From JAHEDT01 sp963825615 (GTDB lineage: Bacteria; Desulfobacterota; Desulfuromonadia; Desulfuromonadales; BM103), in NCBI GenBank assembly GCA_963825615.1, contig CAWGTV010000008.1, positions 434,001-498,000 on the forward strand: a DNA stretch of 64,000 nt. The letters are read 5' to 3'. The notes beneath the pieces are model-generated. The model was not told the DNA's origin. It did no database searches and saw only the letters and a list, made by a program, of their open reading frames with translations. Shown here piece by piece: positions 1 through 9,321 of the stretch. Every line of letters begins with the position of its first letter. The first letter of the stretch is position 1. Made by a program: the position numbers and the translations under genes.

Positions 1-922
1 CTGACGACCTTTCTCGCCCTGACCCGCGCAAAAACGCATGACCTGCCAGACGGCTCTCTATTGCCACGAAAACCAGCTCTGCTACCCATGGTCACCGGAC
101 GACCGTGACCCGGCACAGCGGCGCGATGCCCACTACGCGTTCATCAACTACACCAGCGCCCTGGCCGCCGATGCCGTGCTGTTCAACTCCCGTTATCATC
201 TTGACGCCTGGACCGGCCAATTGCCGGAATTCCTCAAGAGCTTCCCCGACCAGAACGAACTTGAGAGCTTGAAAGTGATACAGGCAAAAAGCGCCGTGCT
301 GCCGTTGGGTATGGACCTGCGGCGCCTTGACCAATATCGCCCGGCGCAGCCGAAGGACCCCGCCGAACCGCCTTTGATCCTCTGGAACCACCGCTGGGAG
401 TACGACAAGAATCCGGAAGAATTCTTCCGGGTGCTCTATCAGCTCCAGGCAGAAGGCGTGCCCTTCGAAGTGGCGCTCCTTGGCGAAAGCTACCGCAAGA
501 GCCCGCCGGTCTTTGCCGAGGCACGGCAACGGCTTGGCCCGCGGATCGTGCAGTTCGGCTATGCCGAGGATTTTGCCGACTATGCCCGCTGGCTGTGGCG
601 GGCGGACATCCTGCCGGTCCATTCACACCATGACTTTTTCGGCGCCAGCGTGGTCCAGGCAATCTACTGCCACTGTACCCCGCTGCTGCCGCGCCGCCTC
701 GCCTACCCCGAGCACCTGCCGGAAGAGCTGCACCCTCGACTGCTCTACGACGATGTTGATGATTTGACGACACGGCTGCGCGCCATGCTCAAGCAGCCGT
801 TGCGCAAGACCGGCAAACTGCGCGCTCAGGTTGCCCGCTACGACTGGCAGCAATTAGTCGAGCGGTATGATGAGCTGTTTGAAATGCTGTACAATGGGGG
901 AAAGCTTGCGGAGCTCCCATGA
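1..922 (+). CDS. QTMAN/DUF3524-like glycosyltransferase, 5' partial, frameshifted
   Basis: This is a GT-B type glycosyltransferase of the DUF3524/GTDC1 family; the animal member is the tRNA-queuosine alpha-mannosyltransferase. The segment YCHENQLCYPWSPDD, then FINYTSALAADAVLFNS, LWNHRWEYDKNPEEFF and the donor-site-like HDFFGASVVQAIYC follow the family in order. The 5' end lies outside the window. Codons from base 1 read LTTFLALTR, the expected upstream segment, but the conserved part continues in frame 2 from about base 50, so one extra base lies near 46-52. The first ATG in the downstream frame (38) is preceded by in-frame stops at 2 and 20 and would start inside the domain, so I do not take it as the true start. 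The stop overlaps the next gene (ATGA). The substrate in bacteria is inferred. Confidence 0.8.
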
Positions 923-1290
923 CCGACTTTAATGGCGAACAACGGGATCGTATCGTCGCAGAGATGCGCAAGGATGAACAGCTGCGCCAGGCCGGCTATC
1001 GGGAACAGGCGCTGAAGCTCTTTCCTCACGTCTGCGGCCGATGTACGCGCGAATTCGAGGGGAAGAAACTGCGCGAACTGACCGTGCATCACCGTGACCA
1101 CAACCACAACAACAATCCACCCGACGGCAGCAACTGGGAATTATTGTGTCTCTACTGCCACGACCACGAGCACACCCGCGACCTTCAGGAGCAGCGCGGC
1201 AAGGAACTTCCCGCCGACCGGCAGAGCCGACCAGCGCTCGCCCACTCCCCCTTCTCGGCCCTTGCCGAACGACTCAAGCGGAAAAAATAG
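919..1290 (+). CDS. yajD: YajD-like HNH nuclease
   Basis: A 123-residue HNH-fold protein close in length and sequence pattern to Escherichia coli YajD. It has the Tyr-Arg-Glu-x-Ala-Leu-Lys stretch, a first zinc pair in CGRCTREFEGK, the core LTVHHRDHNHNNNPPDGSNW and a second pair in LCLYCHDHEH. The two CxxC pairs should hold a structural zinc and the HH...N...H residues form the beta-beta-alpha metal site. The start overlaps the stop of the preceding gene by four bases, which suggests translational coupling. The C-terminal SPFSALAERLKRKK resembles the lysine-rich end of YajD. The biological substrate of this family is not established to my knowledge. Confidence 0.85.
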   Translation: MTDFNGEQRDRIVAEMRKDEQLRQAGYREQALKLFPHVCGRCTREFEGKKLRELTVHHRDHNHNNNPPDGSNWELLCLYCHDHEHTRDLQEQRGKELPADRQSRPALAHSPFSALAERLKRKK

Positions 1291-1385
1291 TAACCCACAG
1301 GAAAAGCTCTGCTTGTCGAGCCGGACCGGTTACTGCTATAACCTGCGGTCTCATCAACTCTCGCCGACAGGACAATGAATTGCCC

Positions 1386-2153
1386 ATGGACACTTTCACC
1401 AAGGCCATCGTACGCACACCAGGCCGCAGCATGACCGCCGGCCTGAGCAAGGCGAACCTAGGCGTCCCCGATTATGCCAGAGCGCTCCAACAGCACCGCA
1501 ATTATATCTCTGCCCTCGAAGCCTGCGGCCTCGAAGTCACTGTTCTGGATGCAGAGGAGGCTTTCCCGGACTCAACCTTTGTCGAGGATACGGCCGTGCT
1601 CACGCCGGGCTGCGCGATTATCAGCCGCCCAGCGGCATGCTCGCGGCGGGGGGAAACCGAGAGCATCCGTTTAATCCTCGAGCGCTGCTATACGCACATT
1701 GAGAAAATTTCCGCGCCAGGCACTCTGGACGGCGGCGATGTCATGCAAGTTGGGCAGCACTTCTTTATCGGCCTTTCGTCCCGCACCAACCCGGCCGGGG
1801 CCGGCCAGTTGATCACCATCCTGGAGCGCTACGGCATGAGCGGATCAACGCTGCCGGTCACGGATTTCCTGCACCTTAAAAGCGGCGTTACCTGCATTGC
1901 CGAGCAGACCCTGCTCGCGGCTGGCGCGTTTATCACCCAGTCGGAATTCTCCGGCATGAGAGTGCTGCCCGTGGCAGACGATGAAACCGGCGGCGCCAAC
2001 TGCATCCGCATTAATGGCAGTATCATTTTGCCGGCAGGCTTTCCGCAGCTTCGCCAGCGGCTGGCAACGGACGGCATTCCACTGGTCGAGGTCGACATCT
2101 CCGAGTATGCCAAGCTCGACGGCGGGTTGACCTGCCTGTCCCTGCGTTTCTAG
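1386..2153 (+). CDS. NG,NG-dimethylarginine dimethylaminohydrolase (DDAH)
   Basis: A predicted 255-residue guanidino-modifying hydrolase that converts methylated arginines to citrulline and methylamines. Length and sequence track the Pseudomonas aeruginosa DDAH (about 254 residues): FPDSTFVEDTAVL, APGTLDGGDVMQVG, a catalytic His in FLHLKSG, and the nucleophile Cys in the C-terminal GGLTCLSLRF. The ATG at 1386 gives MDTFTKAIVRTPGRS, which aligns with known N-termini; the frame is open further upstream but that stretch is low-quality and overlaps yajD. The gene stands alone, with no recognisable terminator before the convergent AbrB gene. Arginine deiminase is the main alternative, but it is much longer. 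Confidence 0.88.
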   Translation: MDTFTKAIVRTPGRSMTAGLSKANLGVPDYARALQQHRNYISALEACGLEVTVLDAEEAFPDSTFVEDTAVLTPGCAIISRPAACSRRGETESIRLILERCYTHIEKISAPGTLDGGDVMQVGQHFFIGLSSRTNPAGAGQLITILERYGMSGSTLPVTDFLHLKSGVTCIAEQTLLAAGAFITQSEFSGMRVLPVADDETGGANCIRINGSIILPAGFPQLRQRLATDGIPLVEVDISEYAKLDGGLTCLSLRF

Positions 2154-2268
2154 GGGAGACCCTCTTTTCCGCTGCTCTTACCTGTGTCACAGCTCAAAAG
2201 CTCGTCACTGCTGAACCCGCCGAGTTCACTATCAGGATAACGCCATCTGCTTGGGCAAAAAAGCCAGG

Positions 2269-2772
2269 TCAACCAACCCGGAACCAGCCTGTCAAGCAGC
2301 GCCCGAGCAGCGGCACCAGCAGGAACAGGGTGAAGATGCGCACCGTGTGTAGCAGGGCCACGATATCCGTCTGCAATCCCTCGGATTGGGCCAGCAGACT
2401 CATCCCCGACATCCCCCCTGGAGAAAAACCGAACAGCGCGGTGGCGAAATCGATCGCGCCGCTGCGCTGGGCCAACCAGGCCATCAGCAGGGCACAGCCA
2501 AGCAGGACCAGGGTGCTTAGCACCGCAAAGGGGAGAACCCGTGACAACAATGCCAGGCTGGAACGGTCGAAGGTCATCCCCAGTGTGACCCCCAGCATGA
2601 TCTGCACCGCCGTCGCCGCCTGGTCTGGGAGAATGAAGCGTCCGGGCAGCACCACCGCAAGCAAGCCGGAACCGAACATCGCGCCGACCACCGGTCCGCC
2701 CGGCAGGCCGATCTTCTTGGCCAGCACTCCCCCGATCACGCCGGCAATCACAATTATCAAGACACGATCCAT
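2269..2772 (-). CDS. AbrB-family membrane protein, single-domain
   Basis: A 167-residue, strongly hydrophobic protein with about five or six membrane spans. It carries the AbrB-type motifs GLPGGPVVGAMFGSGL near the N-terminus and FGFSPGGMSGMSLLA near residue 120. Family members usually hold two such repeats (about 350 residues), so this is a half-length form. The start at 2772 is chosen because GAGGAT sits just upstream; an in-frame upstream start adds only a non-conserved segment. It lies about 90 bp downstream of tctA on the same strand and probably belongs to the tct transcript. AbrB-type proteins are often found beside tripartite tricarboxylate transporters; the transported compound is unknown. 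Confidence 0.7.
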   Translation of the reverse strand: MDRVLIIVIAGVIGGVLAKKIGLPGGPVVGAMFGSGLLAVVLPGRFILPDQAATAVQIMLGVTLGMTFDRSSLALLSRVLPFAVLSTLVLLGCALLMAWLAQRSGAIDFATALFGFSPGGMSGMSLLAQSEGLQTDIVALLHTVRIFTLFLLVPLLGRCLTGWFRVG

Positions 2773-2863
2773 AGCATCCTCACAGCATCCGGCCTTTGAG
2801 TTACGCATCAAGGCCCGAGCTGCAAGACAGCCGGGCCTCGATATGGGGCAGGAGAAAAAAGGT

Positions 2864-4385
2864 TTAGTCGGGAATTTCCGGCTCCGGCTCCATGATCTTG
2901 ACGCGGAAGAATTTACCGATAAAAAAGGGCATCACCAGGCCACCCAGGGCCATTACCCAAAGAATCCAGCAGAGCGGACTCCCCCACAGGGTGCCCCAAT
3001 CGCCGTTGCTGATGTTCAATGCCCGGCGCAGGTTGTCTTCCATCAGCTGGCCGAGCAGGATGCCGAGAATGACCGGCACCAGCGGCACCTCCAATTTGCG
3101 CAGCAGCCAGCCGCCGACGCCAAAGGCGATCATGACGAAGAGATCGAATGGCGCTGTGGCTGATGGAATAGATGCCGATCAGGCCGACGATGGCAACGAT
3201 CGGCATCAGCACATGGGAGGGGACCATGAGAAGCTTGGCAAAGAAGCCGACCAAGGGCAGGTTGAGCACCAGCAGCATGATGTTGCCGATGAACAGGGCG
3301 GCGATCAGTCCCCAGACCACGTCGGGGTGCTGCTGGAAGAGCAGCGGCCCCGGGGTGATGTTCATCGACATCAGCATCGCCAGCAGCACCGCAGTGGTCC
3401 CGCTGCCAGGCACGCCCAGGGTCAGCATCGGCACCAGCGCGCCACCGGCGGCGGCGTTGTTGCCGGCTTCGGGTGCGGCCACGCCGCGCGGGTCCCCGGA
3501 CCCGAAGGTGCCCTCATGATCGACCAGGCGCTTCTCGATCGTATAGGCCATGAAGCTCCCCAGAGACGCTCCGGCCCCCGGCAAGACCCCGGCGATAAAG
3601 CCGACCACGCTGCTGCGCAGGGTGGTCCCGGTCAATTTGAACATCTCCTTCCATTGGATCTTGAATTTGTTGACCGTCACCTTGGTGACCTTGCCGGCAT
3701 GGCTCTCTTCGAGGAAAAAGAGAATCTCGCTGATGGCAAACAGACCGACGATGGCAACCAGGAAGTTGACTCCCTCGAAAAGTTCCATCTGGTTGAGGGT
3801 GTAGCGCGGCTCACCGGTAGCCGGGTCGAGGCCGATGGTCGAAATCATCAGTCCCATGGCGGCGGCCATCAGCGATTTGAACTGGTTTTTGCTGCTGATG
3901 CCGCCGATAGTGGTAAAGGCCAGCACGAAGAGCACGAAGTATTCGGCCGGGCCGAAAAACAGCGCAAACTTGGCCAGCAGTGGGGCGAACAGCAGCAGGC
4001 CGAAGGTGGCGATCAGGCCGCCGACAAAGGAGGAGAGCGCCGAGATCGCCAGCGCCTCACCGGCTTTCCCCTGCTTGGCCATGGGGTAACCGTCGAGGGT
4101 GGTCATCAGCGCCGGTTCGTCGCCGGGAATATTCAGCAGGATGCTCGAGATCCGGCCGCCGTACATGGCCCCGTAGTAGACGCTGGTCAGCATGATCAGC
4201 GCCGAGGCCGGCGGCAGACGCAGGCTGAAGGCGAGCGGGATGAGGATCGCCACGCCGTTCGACGGCCCCAGCCCGGGCAGGGCGCCGATGATCGTGCCGA
4301 GGAAGGCGCCGAGCAGGGCCAGTCCCAGGTTCAGAGGGGTCAGGGCGACATCGAAGCCCTGCATCAAAAAGCCTAAGGTTTCCAT
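2864..4385 (-). CDS. tctA: Tripartite tricarboxylate transporter large subunit TctA, frameshifted
   Basis: Large permease subunit with about 11-12 membrane spans, working with TctB and the periplasmic TctC. The first frame runs from METLGFLMQGFDVAL through PGLGPSNGVAILIPLAF, YYGAMYGGRISSILLNIPGD and GVAAPEAGNNAAAGGALVP to GIYSISHSA. Family members continue with FDLxVM; that sequence, followed by IAFGVGGWLLRKLEVPLVPV, lies in the neighbouring frame. Removing one base near 3149 restores a single 506-residue protein of normal family length. The ATG follows the TAG of tctB directly. It is either a sequencing insertion or a real inactivating mutation; the remaining sequence looks well conserved. 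Confidence 0.88.
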
Positions 4386-4820
4386 CTAGAGTCTCCCGAG
4401 CAACCCGGCGGGGAGCGGCAGTTCGAGAAGCATGTCGAACAGCCCGTAAACCGCCAGGGAAACTCCGATTCCGGTAAAAGTCGCCGTCTTCAGAGAGGCA
4501 CCGAGGCGCCAACCGAGAATGGTCACGGTCAGGATGGTGGCAATGATGAACCCCAGCCACTCCAGCAACCCGGCGTACATGAGTAGGACGACCACGATCA
4601 GCCCCATCTGCAGCAGGTGGCGCAAGTCAGGCCAATGGGCGGGGGCATCGGGGCGCACCAGCAGGTAGAGGGCGGTGATGGCGAGCACGGCCCCGAGCAG
4701 ATAGGGGAAGGTCTGCGGCCCCAGCGGGTCGGCCATGAACCCGGGGTCGAAACCCCGGGCTGTCCAACTGTACACGGCCGCCAGCAGCAGCATTAGGGCG
4801 CCGAAAATCCGATCGCTCAT
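4386..4820 (-). CDS. tctB: Tripartite tricarboxylate transporter small subunit TctB
   Basis: A 144-residue protein with four predicted membrane helices and the usual TctB layout: an N-terminal helix followed by ARGFDPGFMADPLGPQTFP, then a hydrophobic tail. It is the small membrane subunit of the carboxylate carrier. The start codon overlaps the tctC stop (ATGA) and its stop is immediately followed by the tctA ATG, so tctC-tctB-tctA is one coupled operon. TctB sequences are poorly conserved; the assignment rests on length, hydropathy, the PxGPxxFP-like segment and position. Confidence 0.9.
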   Translation of the reverse strand: MSDRIFGALMLLLAAVYSWTARGFDPGFMADPLGPQTFPYLLGAVLAITALYLLVRPDAPAHWPDLRHLLQMGLIVVVLLMYAGLLEWLGFIIATILTVTILGWRLGASLKTATFTGIGVSLAVYGLFDMLLELPLPAGLLGRL

Positions 4821-5797
4821 TTGATGATTCCGAGTTCTTTCGACAGTTCACGGATATCGGTTACCTGCTTGTTGACAAAGGCATCAAAATCAGGGCCTTT
4901 TTTGAAGAATGGCATCAGGCCGTTGTCGGTCATGATCTGTTTCCACTCGGCTGATTTGTAGAGAGTATCCAGCGAGTCGGCCCAGTAGTTATAGGCATCG
5001 TCGGAAATGTTTTTGGCCATATAAAAGCCGCGCCAATTGGGGCACACGGCGTCCACGCCCTGCTCAACGGCAGTGGGAATCTCACTCATGGCGCCCGGCA
5101 GACGCTCATCGGCAAGCACCGCCAGGATGCGAATACCGCCCGACTCGAGATGCCCCTGGACTTCGCTGACATCACCCGTATAGGCCTGGATGTGGCCACC
5201 GAGCACCTGGGTGATCGCTTCGCCACCGCCTTGGAAGGCGATGTACTTGACCTTGTTTAGGTTCTTGACGCCTGCGGCTTTGGCGGCAATCAGCACTTTG
5301 AAATGATCCCAGCCACCAACTGCACTACCGCCACCGATGGCAACCTGGGACGGGTCTTTTTTGAGTGCCTCTATGAAATCATTGAGATTTTTAAACGGCG
5401 AATCCTTGCCCACCGCGATGATGCCGTAGTCAGCACCCAGGGCACCAACCCAGCGGACCATGTCCTTGTCCATGCCGGGGAACTTGTCCTGGGCCAGGCG
5501 GGTGGTGGTGGAGGTGCTGGCCGCAACCAGCAGGTTGGCATCGTCGCTGCGCTTGCTGATGACGTACCCATAGGCGACCCCGCCGCCCGCACCCGGCATA
5601 TTGGTGACCTGCATCGGGCCCGGCACCAGCTTCAGGTCATAAAGGGCCTTGCCGACTTGGCGGCAGGTGAAGTCCCATCCGCCGCCGGGGTTGGCCGGGG
5701 CGATACACTCGGTGTTACCAACGTCAAAGGCCAGCAGGGGGCTGGCCAGCCCGCACATGAGTACCGCTGACAGGAGCAGCATACTGATTTTTTTCAT
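4817..5797 (-). CDS. tctC: Tripartite tricarboxylate transporter substrate-binding protein TctC
   Basis: Periplasmic binding protein of 326 residues. The first 23 residues (MKKISMLLLSAVLMCGLASP and following) form a Sec signal peptide. Family motifs include APANPGGGWDFTCRQ after the signal, NMPGAGGGVAYGYV near residue 70 and GGGSAVGGWDHFK near 160. The ATG at 5797 is preceded by a perfect GGAGG at 7-8 bases; the frame is open further upstream but that part lacks coding character. It is first in the operon, divergent from the sensor kinase, as expected for a carrier controlled by a CitA/CitB-like system. Citrate or another di/tricarboxylate is the likely ligand, but the sequence does not fix which. 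Confidence 0.92.
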   Translation of the reverse strand: MKKISMLLLSAVLMCGLASPLLAFDVGNTECIAPANPGGGWDFTCRQVGKALYDLKLVPGPMQVTNMPGAGGGVAYGYVISKRSDDANLLVAASTSTTTRLAQDKFPGMDKDMVRWVGALGADYGIIAVGKDSPFKNLNDFIEALKKDPSQVAIGGGSAVGGWDHFKVLIAAKAAGVKNLNKVKYIAFQGGGEAITQVLGGHIQAYTGDVSEVQGHLESGGIRILAVLADERLPGAMSEIPTAVEQGVDAVCPNWRGFYMAKNISDDAYNYWADSLDTLYKSAEWKQIMTDNGLMPFFKKGPDFDAFVNKQVTDIRELSKELGIIK

Positions 5798-5987
5798 TGT
5801 CTTGCCTCCATAGCTGTTGTTGATTTGGGACGGCACCGCTCCGCCATGGGACGTCCGCCATTCCCGTAAGGTTGTGAAATCGTCCTGCTCGCCGGGTCGC
5901 TGTATCGGCCAGCTTGTCGGATACAGGAAACTCCTTTTGCACAAAGCATATCCCCCGACTAAAACGCTGTAAACAAAAGGGAAATAA

Positions 5988-6001
5988 GTTCCATTTGGAA
6001 C
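5988..6001. promoter_or_regulatory. Inverted repeat in tctC / kinase divergent spacer
   Basis: The 284-bp spacer between tctC and the kinase gene holds GTTCCA-TT-TGGAAC, six-base arms separated by two bases. It lies about 190 bp from tctC and 80 bp from the kinase start, in the only AT-rich part of the spacer. It is a plausible operator for the neighbouring CitB-like regulator, but nothing in the sequence proves binding. Confidence 0.3.
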
Positions 6002-6081
6002 ATTAACGTCATTTAGTTCATAGTGTTCACGCCGCTTTTGCGCTATTCTGCAAAACATCTCCAACCGGTAAGACTGACGGC

Positions 6082-7698
6082 ATGACTGATACAACGACAA
6101 CCTTCCTCGGCCTTTCAGCGACCTTGCAGACCCGCATGATTTTACTGGTCTGCCTGCTGGTGCTGTCACTGACCCTTGTGTCCGGTGCCATTTACACCAC
6201 CATTATCGGGGACTTCGTCGAGGACCAGATCGGCAAGCGGGCGTTGCAGATTTCCCGCACCGTGGCGCAGATTCCGCTGGTCAAGCAGAAGATTATCGAG
6301 CCCCGCCCCGACGGCACCCTGCAGGAACTGGCGGAACGCATCCGCGCCGAGGTCGGCGCCGAGTTCATTGTCATCGGTAACCGGCGGGGGATCCGCTTCT
6401 CCCACCCGATCCCGGAGCGGATCGGCCGGGCCATGGTTGGCGGCGACAACGCCCCAGCCCTGGAGCATGGCGAATCTTATGTGTCCCGCGCGGTCGGGAC
6501 CCTTGGACCGTCAATCCGCGGCAAGGTGCCGATCTTCAATGCTCAGAAGGAAATCATCGGCGTCGTGTCCGTCGGCTACCTGCAGGAGGGGGTCAGGGAT
6601 CTGGTGCACACGCAGCAGTTGAAGGTTGGTTTGCTGATCTGTGTGCTGATGCTCATCGGCATTGTCGGTGCCGTTCAGATTTCAGGTCGTTTCAAGCGCG
6701 CCATCTTCGGCCTGGAGCCGGAACAGATCGCCCGGCTGTTCAGCGAGAGAACCACGATTATCGAGTCGATCCGCGAAGGCGTCGTGGCCATCGACCGCAA
6801 TGCACGTGTGACCGTCGCCAACCGCCAGGCGATCGAAATCCTCGGCAGGAGCATGGAACAGGGTGTGATCGGACTGCCGATCGGTGAAGTTCTGCCCGGC
6901 GCCAAGCTCAGCCGCATCCTCACCGGAGGCGAGCAGCGCCAGGACCAAGAACTCGAGGTGGGCGGCACCACCATGATCATCAACACCGTGCCGATGCTGG
7001 AGCAGGGGGAGATCATTGGCGCGGTAGCCAGCTTCCGCCGCAAAGACGAGCTCGACATCCTCGCCAAGCAGCTCTCCCAGGTCAAGGAGTACTCCGAGAT
7101 GCTGCGTGCCCAAACCCACGAATATTCCAACAAGCTGCACACTATCGCCGGGCTGATCCAGATCGATCACAGCAGGGAAGCCCTGGAGTTGATCGGCCGG
7201 GAGACCGCCGGTTATCAGGGGCTGATAGCCTTTCTGGCCAAGGCGGTACCCTTCCCGGTGCTGGCGGCCTTCATCCTCGGCAAGTACAACCACGCCCAGG
7301 AGCTGCGCATAGACTTCGAGATCGATCCCGACAGCCAGCTCACCGATGTTCCGGCTGAAATGAGCCGGGAAAAGTTGGTCACCATCCTCGGCAACCTGAT
7401 CGACAACGCCTTCGACGCCGCCCTGCAGGGCGATCAAAAGGCCCGCGTCAAACTCACCATGACCGATCTCGGCAAGGACCTGGTGTTCGAAGTCGAGGAT
7501 TCCGGACGGGGCATTGCCGCCGCACAAAGTGAACAGATTTTCGAAAAAGGCTTTACCACCAAGCCGAATGACCACGGCCAAGGGCTCTACCTGGTGAAGA
7601 AAGCGTTGCAGGAGCTCGACGGGCAGATCACCCTGGGGGACAGCGAACTGGGCGGCGCGCTCTTCTCGGTGTTTATCCCGAAACACAGGAGGCCGTGA
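6082..7698 (+). CDS. CitA/DcuS-family sensor histidine kinase
   Basis: A 538-residue membrane kinase. A transmembrane helix at about 18-40 leads into an extracytoplasmic CitA-type PAS domain (about 42-175) with FSHPIPERIGR and GTLGPSIRGKVPIF; a second helix lies at about 180-200. A cytoplasmic PAS follows (about 225-325). The phosphoacceptor His is residue 346 in AQTHEYSNKLHT, typical of the DcuS/CitA class. The ATPase domain shows the N box NLIDNAFDAA, G1 DSGRGI and G2 GQGLYLVKK. It is followed after one base by its response regulator and is divergent from tctCBA. It probably senses extracellular carboxylates; the ligand is inferred from the neighbours. Confidence 0.9.
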   Translation: MTDTTTTFLGLSATLQTRMILLVCLLVLSLTLVSGAIYTTIIGDFVEDQIGKRALQISRTVAQIPLVKQKIIEPRPDGTLQELAERIRAEVGAEFIVIGNRRGIRFSHPIPERIGRAMVGGDNAPALEHGESYVSRAVGTLGPSIRGKVPIFNAQKEIIGVVSVGYLQEGVRDLVHTQQLKVGLLICVLMLIGIVGAVQISGRFKRAIFGLEPEQIARLFSERTTIIESIREGVVAIDRNARVTVANRQAIEILGRSMEQGVIGLPIGEVLPGAKLSRILTGGEQRQDQELEVGGTTMIINTVPMLEQGEIIGAVASFRRKDELDILAKQLSQVKEYSEMLRAQTHEYSNKLHTIAGLIQIDHSREALELIGRETAGYQGLIAFLAKAVPFPVLAAFILGKYNHAQELRIDFEIDPDSQLTDVPAEMSREKLVTILGNLIDNAFDAALQGDQKARVKLTMTDLGKDLVFEVEDSGRGIAAAQSEQIFEKGFTTKPNDHGQGLYLVKKALQELDGQITLGDSELGGALFSVFIPKHRRP

Positions 7699-7699
7699 C

Positions 7700-8380
7700 A
7701 TGGGCTTCAGTGTACTGATTGTCGAGGACGACCCGAAGATCGCCGAAATCCACCGACACTTCACCGAAAAAGTCGACGGTTTCAGTGTGTGCGGTATTGC
7801 CGGCAGCCTTGACGACGCCGAAAAGATGAGCCAGCTGCTCGAACCCGACCTGATCCTGCTCGACCTTTACTTCCCTGAAGGGCTCGGCACCGAGATCCTT
7901 TGGCGGATCAGGGCCCGGCACCAATCCAGCGACGTCATCCTGATCACCGCGGCCAAGGAGCTCGACACCCTGCAGGAGGCGATGCGTGGCGGCGTGTTCG
8001 ATTACATCCTCAAGCCGGTGCTGTTCCAGCGTTTCCAAGAAACGCTGGAGCGCTTTCGCGACTACCGCCAGCAGCTGCAGGGCAGGGGCCCCCTCGACCA
8101 GAAGGATGTCGATCGCCTGCTACACCCCTTCAAAGAAAGCAAACCGGGGGAACCGGCCTTGCCTAAAGGGATCGATCCCTTGACCCTTAAAAAAATCCGC
8201 GCAGTCTTCGTGCATCCGCACGCCGACGGGTTAAGTGCCGAAGATGTCGGTGAAAGGGTCGGCACCAGCCGCACCACCGCCCGCCGCTACCTGGAATACC
8301 TGACGGCGACCGGCCAGCTCACCGCCGAGCTGGTCTACGGAGCCGTTGGTCGCCCGGAGCGCAAATACTTCTCTGCGTAA
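7700..8380 (+). CDS. CitB/DcuR-family response regulator
   Basis: A 226-residue regulator. The receiver domain (1-120) has the acidic pair in VEDDPK, phosphoacceptor Asp55 in LILLDLYFPEG, the ITAAKE segment and the KP signature in ILKPVLF. The C-terminal part (about 160-226) holds a helix-turn-helix, LSAEDVGERVGTSRTTARRY, as in DcuR/CitB/DpiA regulators. It starts two bases after the kinase stop, so the two are co-transcribed. The tctC promoter is the obvious target. It lacks AAA and NtrC-like domains, so sigma-54 activation is unlikely. Confidence 0.9.
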   Translation: MGFSVLIVEDDPKIAEIHRHFTEKVDGFSVCGIAGSLDDAEKMSQLLEPDLILLDLYFPEGLGTEILWRIRARHQSSDVILITAAKELDTLQEAMRGGVFDYILKPVLFQRFQETLERFRDYRQQLQGRGPLDQKDVDRLLHPFKESKPGEPALPKGIDPLTLKKIRAVFVHPHADGLSAEDVGERVGTSRTTARRYLEYLTATGQLTAELVYGAVGRPERKYFSA

Positions 8381-8439
8381 ACTCAGCCAGCACCCCTTGT
8401 GTTATCACGCGACAGTGCTTAAATAAACAAGGAGGTGCC

Positions 8440-9237
8440 ATGCGCTTTTTACTTTACAACATCCGCTATGCAACTGGCCCGAAGATGCATAACTACGTGC
8501 GCTCTTCGCACCGCAACCTGGCACGCATCACAGCTTTCCTGCGCGATCTCGAACCGGACCTGGTCGGCCTGATCGAGGTGGATCACGGCTCTTACCGTAG
8601 CGGCGGCAAGAACCAGGCAGAGCTGCTCGCCGCATCGCTGGGGCACTACCAATCGCATTCGATCAAGTACGGACACGGTTCCTTCTGGCGCAGTGTCCCG
8701 GTGCTGAAAGCACAGGGCAATGCCTTTCTGACGCGGGACCGCATCCGTAACGAGACCTTTCATTTTTTCAAGCACGGCGTGAAGCGGTTGGTGATCGAGC
8801 TCGAGCTGGAACACGTTGTGGTGTACTTGGTGCATCTGGCGGTGGGCGCGCGCACGCGCCACCTGCAGCTGGGCGCCCTCTACGACCTGATCAAGCAGAC
8901 CAGCCGACCCTGCCTGGTGGCCGGGGATTTCAACATGCTCTGGGGTGAAGGCGAGATCGACATGTTCCTGGCGGCGACCGGACTGCAGAACGCCAACACC
9001 ATGGGGCTGCCAACCTACCCGAGCAGGAACCCGCACCGACACCTCGACTTTGTCCTCTACAGCAAGGGGATCACGGTGCGCGATTTCCAGGTGCCGCGCG
9101 TCACCTTTTCCGATCACCTGCCGGTGATGGTCGATTTCGATGTCATGGTTGAAGAAGAGCAACGCAGGGAGCCGCGTCCGCCACATTGCTCCTGCCAGGA
9201 GAGGATCGAGCAGATGGTGGCCGGAGCCGCCTCCTGA
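8440..9237 (+). CDS. Endonuclease/exonuclease/phosphatase (EEP) family protein
   Basis: A 265-residue metal-dependent phosphoesterase fold. Motifs in order: YNIRYAT, LVGLIEVDHGS (metal-binding Glu), VAGDFNMLWGEGE (catalytic Asp and Asn), HRHLDFVLYS and FSDHLPVMVDF (the SDH motif with the catalytic His). All expected active-site residues are present. A strong AAGGAGG precedes the ATG. No signal peptide is seen. The family includes nucleases, sphingomyelinases and inositol phosphatases, so the substrate is open. The C-terminal tail has a Cys pair (CSCQ) outside the domain. Confidence 0.8.
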   Translation: MRFLLYNIRYATGPKMHNYVRSSHRNLARITAFLRDLEPDLVGLIEVDHGSYRSGGKNQAELLAASLGHYQSHSIKYGHGSFWRSVPVLKAQGNAFLTRDRIRNETFHFFKHGVKRLVIELELEHVVVYLVHLAVGARTRHLQLGALYDLIKQTSRPCLVAGDFNMLWGEGEIDMFLAATGLQNANTMGLPTYPSRNPHRHLDFVLYSKGITVRDFQVPRVTFSDHLPVMVDFDVMVEEEQRREPRPPHCSCQERIEQMVAGAAS

Positions 9238-9321
9238 CCCTGAGTGACGAAGAAATCCGCAGCACCGTCGCAAGAGCAACATCCCCAGCAAGAGCCGTGC
9301 GCGTTTGCTGCAAAACCCTTG

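Noticed and set aside
1..40. TGA codons at 2 and 20 as selenocysteine codons of the first gene
   Set aside because: They are in frame 2, whereas the conserved upstream segment reads in frame 1; a single extra base explains the data better.
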